A program made the position numbers and the translations under genes. From Rhynochetos jubatus (taxonomy: Eukaryota; Chordata; Aves; Eurypygiformes; Rhynochetidae), in assembly GCA_027574665.1 (NCBI GenBank), contig CM050655.1:1488001-1552000 (forward strand): a DNA stretch of 64,000 nucleotides, in the 5' to 3' direction. Positions 49,573 to 63,000 of this stretch are shown here, one piece after another; the first letter of the stretch is position 1; each line of letters opens with the position of its first letter. Under the pieces are notes generated by a model, which was given only the letters and a program-made list of their open reading frames with translations, did no database searches and was not told where the DNA came from.

Positions 49573-52500
49573 AGTCCTGAAAAATCCAACAAAATGGAAA
49601 ACTTCCCACTCCATGCTTTGGTGTCAGAAGAACCAGGCCTCTCAAAAAAAAACGGGAAGAGGAGGAAATCCTTACTATGCCCTGGTAAAGAGGAGATCTA
49701 GCCAAGCTTCTGCCACCAGCCTCCTGGCTTCCTTTGTACTTTCATCACCTACAGCAGTGATCTCCACGCACAAGATGGATTGCAGGAATAAATATTAGAA
49801 TTTCCGTACCACACATATATAATTTATAAATTACTATACACACATACTTTGTTGGTGTGTGTTCAAACATTTTTTTTGGAGATAGGGGTGCATGGTCAAA
49901 AATGTTTGGTGACCACTTACTCAGATGAATCCCCACTGCTGGAGGCAGTTTCAGCCCAAAACCTCAGGAAAAGCAGCTGCTACATCAGTGCCTGCTGCCA
50001 CCCCTGCAAAGCTGAGGGGAGGCAAGGTGAGGGAGAGATTACCCCTCGCTCCTTGCATGGGAGAGGAAGCGCAACTGGCACTCACCACAACAGTGAAATC
50101 AGCTATGCAAAGCACTGTCCTGGTTACGGAGGAAGCCAGCCAGGGAAGTAACACCAAAATAAAATCCTAAACCCAAGAGAAAATGCATTTTCTTCACCCT
50201 CCATTATCCACAGAGATGGTTTTGGTGCTAGTCATAGCAGAAGGATGTAAATACCATGTCCCAGCGTTCCCTTTCAGCCTGTAATGAAATAGGAAGGAAC
50301 TGACCAGGACTAGATCATGAAGCAAAACCCTCTGAGAAGTTGCCATCAACTCAACACAGACACAAAAAAATAAAATAAAATAAAGCTCCCTCAGTGGATT
50401 GACCAGTGTTTAAAAATACATCCAAAGGATGCTCTTCGATGTCAGACTGCACTGGCATGCTCGTTCTGCACAGGCTTCCAGATGGTCTGTCTTTTTAGCC
50501 CTTCCTTTACTTTAAGCGGACAGCCTGAGGCACAGCAGGATCATATCATTGCTTTATTTTACAGCACAGAAAATAAAAGTTCTCCTAGCAAAAAAGCACT
50601 TGTTTTCCTAAAAATAAAACACTCCAGTTTTCTCAGATTCCCTTTTATTCTTCCCCTCACAAACACAGGCTTTTCGGAGAGCACGGCTTAGCAGAGATTT
50701 CAAGGATCCTCTCGACAGTCCATTTTTGGGGTCATTCACAGATCAGGGTTTTTTTAAAGTCTAAATCATGCACTCCATGCTGGACAGTTCAAGTGCAACA
50801 GAACAGCACCTATACAGGATAAATCTATTTTTAAACGGTTTTCAAGATTTTCAGAAAGGAACCTCTTAAAATAAGTTCACAATCTCTTTCAGTAAAAAAT
50901 ATTTGTTGGGGTCTGCTATGGAACCAATTGACTTGAGGAGGCAAACCTTGAATCTTGATAATTATGTAGATTCTATGATATGATACATCATTACGCGATA
51001 CTAGAGCAGGTCTTAACACCAAGGGAAAAACTCGGCCTTACATCTCCAGGGGTTTTCAGGACTGTGAATTGAACAAGCTGCTTTTCCTGACACCACGTTC
51101 TGAAAAGGAAGGGGGAAAATAATCCAGAAGAGCATGAACAGGCAGTAGGAATCAAAATGCTTTCTGTCGTTTGTCTTCTCCTCTTTCAAAAAGTTGATTG
51201 GTAGGACATATACAGACACCACAGTGTGGCTCTCTCACGTGCTGGGGCTCCACGGCACATCTCCCACCAAAAATACACAGCTTAAGCAGATGCCCAAGAA
51301 GTCCTTATGCACAAACTATTGAAGAAGCTGTTGGTTTAGGAATCTGGCAGCAGGCATCTTCACATCTGATCCTCCCTTGTGCTTGGCCATTGAGACCCTA
51401 CCCTTATAAGATGATAAGGGGAGCTATCTGAGTCAGAAACACAAAGCCACTCAGTCTGGCTTGGATGTGAGTCAAACAATGCAAATTTTGAAAATTATTT
51501 TAGACTAAAATCCTTCCTCAGGACATGATCTCCAAGGGTGAAAGCTTGGCCCTGCTGAGGACAAGAACAAAACTCCTGCAGACCTCAGCAGGACCTGGCT
51601 CCCACCCAAAGCAAACTTTTCAAGTCTCAGTCAAGCTCTTCAGCTGCAGATGTTCATTTCTATTATTTTTGTAGCCTTTTTGTTTCACCAAAAAGATCCT
51701 TCTGCAGTGGCCATCGACAAGACATAAGAAATTTAATTTGCAATTGAAAGTCTATAAATTTTTCTTTTCAGTTAAAAACAGTGTGTCTGTGACACAGTCT
51801 CCAAGCATGTCGGTGTCAATCTGGCCAGTGGAGGAGTCCCACATAGCTCAAACCCTTCAGGGACTGGGATTACACTCTCTTCTGTTTCTGCATAGCACCT
51901 AACCCTATAGGATCCTGCATCTGCAACAGGAGCCTTCCAGGGACCATGGTAAAAGTAATTATAAATACAAGCATTTTGATTTTAACCTTGTTGACTTTCC
52001 TTTTGCCAGCATTTTTTGTCATTCCCAGCAGACCAAAGGCATTTTTGACTCATGGGGAAGAGTGCCGTGACAACAATGTTGAAGTGCTCTCCAGTTTTAC
52101 ATCTGGAACAACAGTAACAAGTAAAACATGAACTCTTAGTTTGTTTTAAATCCTCTGCTCCTGAAAACCAGTAGTTACACCAGTCTCAATTCTCGCTGTC
52201 AGAAGGAAACATCTAGTCTATATAGCCACAGGGTACAGCTCAAAAACACAACCCTGCACACATCAAAAAGCTGGAAAACAAACAGCCCATGCTGGACTAG
52301 TTTTGTTCTTTGAGATCACTGTGGGCCAGCCAGGTCATCCTGTGATGAACAGCCATCACATACCAGCTCCATGGCACCCAACCACAGGAGAAGTGACCAC
52401 AGTGGCTGCCAAAGGAAAGACTGGGGTAAATTCACCCAAGAAATCAGCAACACCAATAACCATAATCAATCTTTACTCCCTTTGCTTCTTGTGTTAAAAT

Positions 52501-53824
52501 GTCAAGAAATTTCACCACAAGATCCCCCGCCCAAATGACACATGTTCAGACCTCAACTTTATGCTTGATACCCAGAAATTTTCACCATATGCTTGCAATT
52601 ATGAAATCATTCTCAGCAACAAGAAACAAAATACACTTTGAAAGAAAAAAAATAAACTGTCTTTCTTCTACCTTCACCTACCCTCCACACGCTCTGACAT
52701 TTTTCTGCACCTGAAACAGGGACACACCCTTCTTGTTCCTATATGCCAAGTTGGTTAGCTGCCACTTAGAGCCCACAAATCTCTGACTTCGTCCAAGGAA
52801 GGAAGTCATGCTCCATCAAATGCATTGGACCTGCTCAAACATGCATATTTCAAGTACTGTTCTTCTCCCACAGCCCAAAGGATGTTGCAACACCATCCAG
52901 ATAGAGCCTAAGTTTAACATGCCAAAGCAGTTGCTTACGTTGTTAGGTCCAAGACACTAAAGGCAGATGTCAATTTTAGACCTCAAGAAACGCAGGGCAG
53001 CTTGAACCTCTGACATCTCCAAAGCTTTTGCCCCAGGACACAGGGGCTTCAGCTTTCATGTAATTTCTTCGCTCATGTTTTTCAAATCATCGACAGCTCA
53101 GTATTGCTGACATCAGGTTAAAGTAATTTCACCAATGTCGTCTTAAGCCTCTGTTTCATCTGCTGTAGCACCCTTGTGATTACAACCATTCTTATGTGTC
53201 TGGGCTGGTGACAAGCAGTGAGGGCTGAAAATTGTATTTGATACCAAATGTGTATCGTTTGGGGATTTCTTGAATCCATCCACCTTTTCCAATTGCACCA
53301 GGGCAGAAGAATGGGTAAGCTGTTCTTCTGAAACAAGATGGAAATAATACTAACAACTACAGGAACCACAGCCAGATTTTCTGAAGCTCTTCTGGTCCTC
53401 CAAAAGAGATATGGGCAGCAGAAGATGGGACAAGCTTGAAGGTAGGGCTCCTGTAGACCTAAATAGTTCCTGTAGAAGCAGCTGTAGGATAGCCTGGATA
53501 CACAAGCTTAATTCTCGTTTTGGAGGAGTTTTCACAGTAGTTTGGCACATTAAATAAAGTCTTTGGTTGTATTCAAACACACATCAGGAAAAGTCCAGTT
53601 TGCTGGATGTGTTGGTCAGCTTGGCTTTCATGAGTTTAGAACAACTTTTGAGAATATTTTGCTGTAAGGCTAAGCTTTGCCAGAGGAGAACTTCACAGGC
53701 AAATAACTTCTACATCATCCTCAAAGAACCAGTCCAGAGTCATGTAAGATTCCTTCTTCCTCACTCTTTTCACCTCAGATCAACCCCTTGTAAGAAGTCT
53801 TACATACTGCAGTCATCTGTGAGT

Positions 53825-53850
53825 CATGCATGGCACCTATGCCATGCATG
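53825..53850. other. Perfect 11-bp hairpin with GCATG motifs
   Basis: CATGCATGGCA and TGCCATGCATG are exact reverse complements separated by the four bases CCTA. The transcript from either strand would form an 11-bp stem with a 4-nt loop. Each arm contains TGCATG, the RBFOX-type RNA element, and overlapping CATG palindromes. The stem is too short for a miRNA precursor. No gene is recognised around it. Confidence 0.8.
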
Positions 53851-54019
53851 TAGCCACCTGAAGCGAGCACCACCAGAGCCAAGATTTATGCCTCAGGAAG
53901 GACGCAGTGTTCCCTCAGCTGCACATCTCACTCACAGCAGCAGCTGTTGAAAAGGCCATTCTTTCTGCTATGGACACCAAAGAAAGTTGAAAAAAACCTT
54001 CTATCACACAAAAACAAAA

Positions 54020-54040
54020 GGGGGGGGGGGGGGGGGGGGG
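54020..54040. repeat. G21 homopolymer
   Basis: A run of 21 G between AAAACAAAA and AAGAAAAAAG. It can form a G-quadruplex on the plus strand. The exact length is uncertain in any assembly. Confidence 0.95.
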
Positions 54041-57000
54041 AAGAAAAAAGAATAAATGTACCAAATAAATATGGAGGTTTTGTAGAGCTGATTAGCTCAA
54101 AGCTGATTACCCCCGGGACCAAAGCCCAGCTTCTCACACCACCCAACCCAAATTCTGAAAATCTCTATTCTTCACCCAAAAGGAAAATAGGCAGTTCCTC
54201 CTGGTTTCTAAGTAACATGCTTTCCTTTCTAGCTATTTAGGTCCTTCACATTTTAAACACCTTCCTCAAATCAGCAGCAGTTCAGAAGTAGGTGAAGCAG
54301 TCTGTGGTGTACCAAAACGCAAATACCCTGATGCACACTTGCACAGGACCACAGAATGTTCTAGAGAAGTTATGTCAACACGAAAATACTAGATAGCATC
54401 AGCAAGAGTTGGGATTTCTTTAGGGAAAGCAGTCACTTTCTTCCCATCCCCCCCAAAAAAGGAAAGTTGAAAGTATGAGAACTGGGAGAACATGGGTTAT
54501 TTAAGCATGGTGAGGAGGACAAGAGCAGTTGTCTCCACACTAGCCAGGAACCAGCCTATCTGCAGGACTAAGGGCCCAGAAAATCTGTCTGGTTAGAGCA
54601 TGGCCACAGACTAACACTCTCCCACCAAAACAACTCACTGAATTCTCCTAAGAAGTCCCACCGTGATGGAAGTAATACACCCCTCTTCTTAGCAAGCCTA
54701 CGATTTCAGGATTTTTCACAATAAAATGTTGCTCCTGGAAAAAATTAGATTAATTAAAGCTGAAGCTTTTCATAGAAACTTGTCGGAATAAGCAGCAACC
54801 GGGTACTTAGAAGCCTTCTGGAAAGACACATGGACTTAAATTCCCACTATAATCTGGCTCATGGAATTGAACCTAGATTTTCCACCTCCAGTTTACTACC
54901 TGATCTGGGATAGAACCCTCTCCTCCTCTTCCCAGTCTGAGATCCCCATCTTAAGGCTTGTGGTTACATCTGAGTTACTGAGCTAGGGTCAAGGTAACAT
55001 GACCTGGTGGTTGAGACATTCCCTGTGCTGGATTTGCACGTTGTGAAGGCTCTGACCACCACCAACAACCACAGAGCAGAAGTTTCCAAACCCTTTTTGC
55101 TGGTGATCTTGCTTCCAGTTTCACTTCCAAGCCTGTGACCCCACGTCCACAATCCCTTAAGGCTCTGCTATCATCTGCAAAATGCCATTGATCCCACCAG
55201 GCTCTGAATCTTCTGCTTGGGAAAGCACTTAGACTAAATTGTTTAATCACTGGTTGTCTTGCTGTTTCTGGGCACATTTTTCCCTGGTGATGGAGAAGCT
55301 TTACCCACTACCAGTAACTCATTCTCACCCAACCCAGAGTGGTGGGTGAGATTCTATAAACTGTGGGTTTGATTCTACCACTGAATCTTTGTGTTGTTTC
55401 TCATTGCGACATCTACTCATTGTACAGCAAACACAGTGTTGCATCCTGAACGTCCTAAGTGAAGGTCTGATGAGCTCTTGTTTCCACATTTTTGGCCAGG
55501 GAGCAAATTTTATTTCAGAGCTGTTCTGTTTTGTGGTTTCAGATAAGGTCTTCAACATGCTACACATTCAGGCAACAGTAACTCTCTAAGCACAGTACCA
55601 TCTATGATGTATTATTGCAAATTTGAGAACCCAATTTATCAGTGTTCAAAGGTCATTCCAGAATATCACACGGTTTTCTAAAGATGAGACAATGACAGCG
55701 TGTTTGGCGATATGGTAGATAGAAGCCTGCCCGTAGCATTACAGGATTTTATTTCAGCAGCTTTTCTTTTTGAAAAGGAGGACTCGTCAGTGCTTCTCTT
55801 TGAGGAAAGCTGTATCTGTACAACTATTAAATACAGAAGCCAGTAAAGTCCATGTGACCCTCTCATCACTGCACATATTTCAATACCTCACTATATCGCA
55901 ATCTTAACCCGTCTCACCTCATATCTTTACGTGCATCTATTCTTTTAGGATTGCAATCAACCAAAAAGCAACGAATTGCATGCTCTAAATAACACCTCAG
56001 ATATGTATGTTTAATATGGAAATAATTTTGCACTTACAGCGTGTAACCATCTCACAGTGAGTTAGGTCCACAGTGGAGCATCTGCTCCACTCCCTGGATT
56101 AGGGAGGATTCAGTAGGAAACCACACTGTTAGCCTCATAACATATGGTGACAGCATCATTCAAATAGCCTCTCTCTCCATACGCTTCCTAAGACAATGCA
56201 ACATCATGTCTCCATAAGAATAATGATTGATGCTCCCCAAGCTCACTCTGGAGCAGAGGTTGTCCTGCCTGGTGGCTTTCTGTAGCTCCCACAGTGTGTT
56301 CATACTGGCCTAGGCAACAGGGCACTTCTTCTTTGCCTAAATCCACAGGCAAATGCTACCTTCCCCTGCAACCTGCTGATCCCTCTTGGACAGGCAACAG
56401 CAAATTCCAGCCTGGGAGCCCCGAAATGGACTTGGGCAACCTCCCCATTGGCAGGACTCTGCTTCTGCCAAAGGACCCATCCAGCCATGGCATTTTCTAG
56501 CCAAGCAGCCAAGGGGGACAACGATACCCCATGGTCTCTAGATGACCTGTGCCATGGCTCTGAGGTCTACATCCAACTATTCCCCTTCTCCATAGACAGC
56601 TCGAGGTCTCCAGGTGAGCATCTGCTTGAACAGGCATTGTGGCTCTGGCTGTTCTTCCTCTTCACCAAGAGGTGGAAGCAGAGCCCCCTTACCCTCCCAC
56701 ATATGGGACTTGTATGAAACCCCTACATTTAATAGCTCAAAATTAGGGTCTCCCCACTTACATGCAATTATCAGTAATGTTTGTCTCAAATCAAAATGCT
56801 CACACAAGACTCTTCACATTCTGATGTCTATATGGGCTGAGGGTTTTCCCTTAGTGCTGGGGTACATGATACTCCAATAAATAAAAAAATAAGCAGTTCA
56901 GCACCAACAGGGCAGTCATCCCATCCCAAGACCCAGTAGCTTGGCTGGTCGCATGGGGGAAACCACTTGTGCAAATGCATAACTTGGCCCTGTTGCAAGT

Positions 57001-60000
57001 CCAGGCTTGAGATCTTGCAGTGTGAGGAGCTGGGAGAGCACGAAGTAATGCTGGGAGCAGGGGTACTACATCCCTACACAGGGAGTAGGTCTCTAGGGGG
57101 TTAGTTCCCTGCTCCTGCAGGAGCAAGGGCAGTCATGGCCTGGAAAACGCTAGCTGCAAATTAAAAACCAAACGCAGCACTGCTTTTATAGGATGCGATG
57201 CATGGTCCTTCTTTACCTGCACCCTCAGAACAATGAAACCCTCATACTGAAATTATGGGTACGTGGCGAGATTATTCCATGAGTACTATTAAAAATAAAG
57301 AGCTAATCATTATTTTCTTCCGATATGGCAGGCAATAAGTGATACTGAAATGAGCATGTAGCTGCCATACGTGTTCATCCGTGGTCATCCAAATGAAAGA
57401 AGTGATTCAAGAATGAAAACCGGAGGAGACCTGGCTCTTCTCTAGAGTACAGCCCAGCTTTTTGTCCTTGCTTCACGTTTTCGCTCGAAGTGCATTGTTT
57501 GCCCACGCCTCTCCTGAAAAAACAGCCAATTCTCACGCTATACAGAACTGTTTTTCAGAGAGTGGGTCTGTTTTACTCAACCCAGGAATTAGCAGCGCAC
57601 TATTACTATAGATCTGCATGCACAGGGGAGGCTGCAAAGCACAATTTAAAAAAAAAAAAAGAAAATAGAAGATGAAGTTACCACTGAACATTCAAGTTGC
57701 AAAAGTTTCAGTTATGCAAGCACACATTTCCTGGGTGTGAACATCTGACACACAGTAAATGAGGTGAAGAAGGAAGTTAATAAATGAGCACAACTAGCAC
57801 AGTTGGAAAGTAAGTGGATTTGAAACTTTCTAAATAAAATCAGCCATTCAAACCTCCATGCCTTGAGTCAGCCCGCGCACAGCATCTCAATTTTGCAGTT
57901 GTGCACAGATGCTTGCAATCACCTCTGGAAGACATGCCAGAAAAAAACCCATATACAGGTTCCCTGGATTTTGTGGGAGAGAAATACATATTGCAGGGAG
58001 GATTTCCTTATGCCCATTTCAAAGTACTGTTCCTGTTACCTTAGAAAGAAAAAAATACCATTTACTCTTTCCTTGAAAGAAAACCCTGGGCTCCTGCCCC
58101 TGCTCAGTCTCCATGGGGCTCTACACTGAACTTGCTCCTGCTTGCAGATACCTCCCTTGTACTGGCAGCACCAAACACTTCCCAGTACCCCGCATGTGGA
58201 TTTCCAGTGCCAAGCAGAGGGAATTATGCCTTGCCCAGACCTGCCACATGTGCTTTGGCCAGCACAGTCCTGGACAGGGCTGGCCTTCGCCAATGACTCT
58301 GGACTGGCTCACCCCAGGTCCCCTCCAGCATTGTTCTCCTTCCACCAGCTCCCCATCCCTTTTTTCTATTCAAGACCTCTCGTATGGATCGTATGCCTCA
58401 GATTGGTCATGCGAGCATATTCCATCTTTGCCTGCAACACTGAGGCTGCTACCAGATGTTGGATCCTGGCATGCCTGCATTTTTTTAATTATTATTTTTT
58501 CTTTTTACTTCAAGAATAGCATCTGGTTGACTTGCTCCCAAGGTTGTTCTCAGCAGTGGACACAGGCAAACCAGGCAGCTTCTGCAGGAATTACCCAAAT
58601 CTTCTGTTACTTGGGCTTTTCCAAGCGCTATCTTAAATTTATTTGTGTGCAACCTCTTATTTACACAACCACTTCCGTAAAGCTTTTTTTTTTTTTTTTT
58701 ATTAGGCCTTCCAAAATAACCCTTTGCCAGAGGCAAGGTAAAAAAGAAGCAATAACAACCATCACTGGTGCGAGGATGTGGGAACAATTGTGCATACAAG
58801 GACGGGGAGCCCAAGCAGCAGCTGAGGACCCACAGATGTTGTGCAACACAGGGCTGAACAAGCCCAGACAATGCCGGTGCTGTGACCAAATGGCACTTCC
58901 GCTGTGGGACCGGGACCAGCACTGGAAAAAGGCTCATCAGCACGAAAGTTCATAAAAACATGAAAACAATGCTGGCGAGGCTTTCCCCCTGCAGAACAAC
59001 ACAGAAGTGCAATGTAAATACCGCCAACATTTTATTTTTTTTTTTTTTTAAATAAAAAATAGCACCTGACTAAGTACCAGCCCAGGCTAGACCCTCGCCA
59101 TGGGAATCACACCCTCTGATTATTTTCAACCAGAAGGATGTCCAGACTCACCAGCCAGTTTTAGTCCCATTATTGAGTTCCATGTACATGTTTAGATGTA
59201 TCCCATTCAGTATGTCTTGCAGGATAGAAATAATGCCTTTATGGAAGCCAAACATATCTTGCTTGTGCAAGGTTCAATGCTCAAAACTTGCCAGTCATGA
59301 CAAGAAAAGGCTGAAACAGGTGTTTGCCATGATTGCCCACCAAGCTCTATCAATTACATTATCCCCGCTCACTGCTGCCAGGGCTTAGGTCAACCGGTGT
59401 CTTTGTGGCAACTTGTCTTCCTGCAGCCTCTCTGGGAGATGCTACCACCTCAGTACTGGGTTTTGATAGCTCTCGGCAGCTCTCAATGCTCCTCAGCCTT
59501 ATTCAAACCTGTCAGGAGCTACCTATTCAAAAGCCAAAGGCATTAGCGTGGCTGCTTTTTGCTAAAACGGTGACATTGAAGGGCATCAGTGTTTGCGCTC
59601 CATGCCTGTCCCCCACTAGCACAGGGTCCCGATCAAGATTTTTCAGACTTTAAGAACCTCCAACACCTTCCTGGTTATTTTATCCCAATGTAATTTATCT
59701 TCTGAGGTCTAATCCCAATCATTTAATCTCATTCACTGTGAACCAATGCAACCTACCTGAAGGCTCAGGGTTCCTGATGGTGACATTGGCAGCAGGGAGG
59801 GAAGATGGTGGCATTTGTCTTCTTTTAATCCTACTGGCTGAAAATTTCTTCTCATTTACTTTTACTTCCTTGCCAATTTTGAACAACTCTTAACATCTCA
59901 TTGGCATCCACGGCGCTCTGTTTGCTACTTCATCTCTTGCAGACTGTTTCAAGGCTTGGTTTGGTTTCCATTTTGACTGGAAGTCAAGCTGTCTTGACTT

Positions 60001-63000
60001 CCTCTCCATGCCAACCTGTCTTTTTCACCAGCACAGTCTTCCTTACCAGGTTACAGGCTTTGAAGCATCTGGTAAAATATCCTTGAGCAAGTTCCCATAA
60101 ACTGGGACCAAACAGCAGCCAATTCCTACACCGATGCCCAGTTTCACTTTGCATTGAGCCAATGTTTAATAGATTTCATTTGCACCCAGAGACTTTCCGA
60201 GGTGGAATTACCACCTATAACATTTAGCAGTTCCAAGAATATTTTAAAATTCTGACAGCCTGCATCACCCTCAAGCCTGCCATGGTAAACACGCTATTCC
60301 CTTTCCCTTTATTGCAGATGGCAATTTAGCCAGTCAGGGATATGCTGTGTTTGTTCACTGGTTATGAGCCAAACACTATTATTGCCTTTTTTTTTTTTTT
60401 TTGTTCTTCCTGGAAGGACATTGACCTATAGACATTCAAGAGGATTTTTCCCCTCCCTCTCCACATTTTCAGCAGTTTGGTGACAAACACCATTTGTAAG
60501 AGGAAGGATCCTGGAGGACAAGTGCCTTTCTAAGCAGGTCTTCGAAATCAGCAATCTGACATCCCGGGAAAACCATCCCACCTGATTTCAGTGATGCCGT
60601 TTGGAAGCAGAAGCTAGCAGCGATGGCACGAGGTAACTTCATAGTTGGCATGGCACTGGGTAATGGTTGGACTAGAGACTCCCAGACGTCTCTTCTTACT
60701 GAAGTTACTCTCTGATCCTAAGCCCCATCCTCTCTGGTCTGCTAGACACTTCACCAGCTTATTCCTTCATGTTCTCAGGTGCTTCCATTTGCCTCCACAT
60801 TATGAGGCTGTGCTGCACAGAGGCATTGCTCCCTCTTAAGTCTCTTCTTTTGGAGATATAGTCTAATGCAGCCACATCTTGCATTAAATCAACTGAACGT
60901 GTCCGTTCAATAGGAGAGCAGCTGATTTCCCCCAAACCCAGGCTCTCCCAGGTATATCGCTTCTCACAGGAGCAATTCCCTTCTTTGACGAGCTCTGTAC
61001 TTCCCAAGAGACAGTGTATCCTCATCCACACATTCACCTTGTAGCGATGGACAGTGTGCCGGCATCGTGGAAGTGCTGGCACTTGAGGACAAGGAACTAT
61101 CAGATCCTGATGTAGCTGCTGCATCCTTCCCACCTCATCAGCCCCACACAGATAAAAAGAAAAGCAGCGATGAACAACAGCATCTCTGCTTTAGGGAGAG
61201 ACAGGAGTTGACAGCCCCACACAGGAGAGTGGTAAACCTCAGCCAGGGCTGCCCGTGGGCAGTGTCCATGGACCCGCACTCCTCCAGCCCTCGTGGGGAC
61301 TGTGCCAGGGCTCCTTGCTAATCTAAAAAACCATTTGAATATAACTGGGTTTCTAGAGATTTAAAGGGTCACAGGTCTGGGACACTGGGTGAAAAAAACG
61401 TTTGAAAGGTGCAAGAGCTCTTTTACCTAAAAATCCCCACAGTTACACTTTAACAACTTCCTTTTCTTTCCAGAAAGACAAGTGTGTGTTTCACGAACTG
61501 TAATAGACATTAGTTTTCCATGGCAGGAGAAGCATGTGAAGATTCCTGCAAAATACAAATAGGGCAACAAATAGAATCAATAATAGTAATAAATAGCAAG
61601 TTCAAAGATTACAGAAGCAGCAATGGTGACTTTTACCAAGCGATCAGCTACAAGGTATTTCATCTTCTTGCTCACTTCCCCTCATACCCTGTAGTGCACT
61701 GGCTGGAGCCCACCCAGTCTGAGTCATCTGCAGCAAACTCCGTTGACTCTTGCAAGAAAAGATTTTCACTCCGAAAAGAAGCATCTGTTCAAAGAGTAGC
61801 CCTCTATCAGACAGCACAGAAAGACAGCACATTCTTCCCCAAAACCTTCCTAATGATCCATTTGAGTATTGCATCTGACCAAATAGATGGCTCACAAGCA
61901 CTTCATTTCCAAAATGTAATTAACACCAGCCCCACCCCCTGCATTCAGCATGCTTTAAATTAGGTACAAGTATTGATGGCTTTAGGAGTAACTGCAGTCT
62001 GCATCCAGCAACCAGACAGAGAGATCTTCCAGGGAGCTTTGCACAGCAATGGGAGAGCTCTGGGGAAGTGAAAGTCACTGCTAAGCAACTTTTAGTGCTA
62101 CAGCTGCTGAAGCAAAATAGGAGGAAAGCAAGGAGAGAACTGGATTTAGGAGTCAGAGATGGAAGGGCATAAATAACTTACATTAAAGGCGGAAGGAGCT
62201 GAAATGCAGTCCCAACTTCAGGGTGAGCAGGCAGCTTCCCAAGATGTCTAATAGGGTGATGAGTCCATGCCATTTATGCACCCGTACATGCACACCCACA
62301 CATGCATTCACACTTTGGGACGACAATCACATTTAGTGTGCGCTGTCAGGTTGTGGAAGGCAATTGCTGTTAATCAATGGAAGCAAAGGGGCCGGCTGGA
62401 GGCCAGGAGAGGAGAGACACTAATGGGCAAAGCAGATGTTGCTGGAGTTGTTGCAGAAGGCAGGCAGGCCCAGAGCCAGGGATTAGCAGAAGTGATGCTG
62501 ATCCAAGAGGAGAAAGCAGAGATGTTTGGGAGGTGCAATGGGGCTCTGGTGGGACTTGTCCTCCAGCTTCACCTTGGGACATACCTCCATAAGAAATGTA
62601 CCGAGGCTGCTCATCCTCCCCAGGGATGAATGCACACTCTGGTCCTGGGCATCACTCATTCTGCAAAGCCAGATCTTCCCACCTGTGTTGCTTGGGATGA
62701 CTTCAGCAGAGCCCCCCAGACTCGCAGCCTCTGCTGACCCGCCCCCACGTTTACAGCTCAGCTCTGGCTGGACGTCTTCCTAAAAGCTCACGCAAAGCCA
62801 AAAGAGGAGGAGCAAAGGGTAATTAAAAAGCTCAGATATCTTCCCCCCTCCCATGATTGCGCTACTCATGGCTTTCAGTTCTATTGTGTGACCAATATAC
62901 GTGTTTCCTCCCACCCTAGGCACACATGCATTGAGCTAAGGAGAGGTATGTTGCAGGTATGCAAGCTGGAACCCCTCCTCCTTTTCCTTAGTTGTATTTA

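Larger units (their letters stand above)
45961..54019. other. Intergenic DNA, no gene recognised
   Basis: Open frames of up to 139 codons (47306-47725 plus) have no domain and are probably chance. Small features are the TGTACA dyad (46432), an 18-bp tandem pair and SINE-like stretch (49378-49495), an ATGAGT(A/G) triplet repeat (49552), a (TAAAA)3 run near 50370 and the hairpin at 53825. I see no exon with plausible splice sites and family similarity. Confidence 0.5.

Noticed and set aside
58113-58955. 280-codon plus-strand ORF
   Set aside because: It crosses a T17 homopolymer, has no domain or family pattern, and overlaps several minus-strand ORFs of similar quality. Most likely chance.
61520-61963. 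147-codon plus-strand ORF
   Set aside because: No domain, no splice or promoter context, and ordinary composition.
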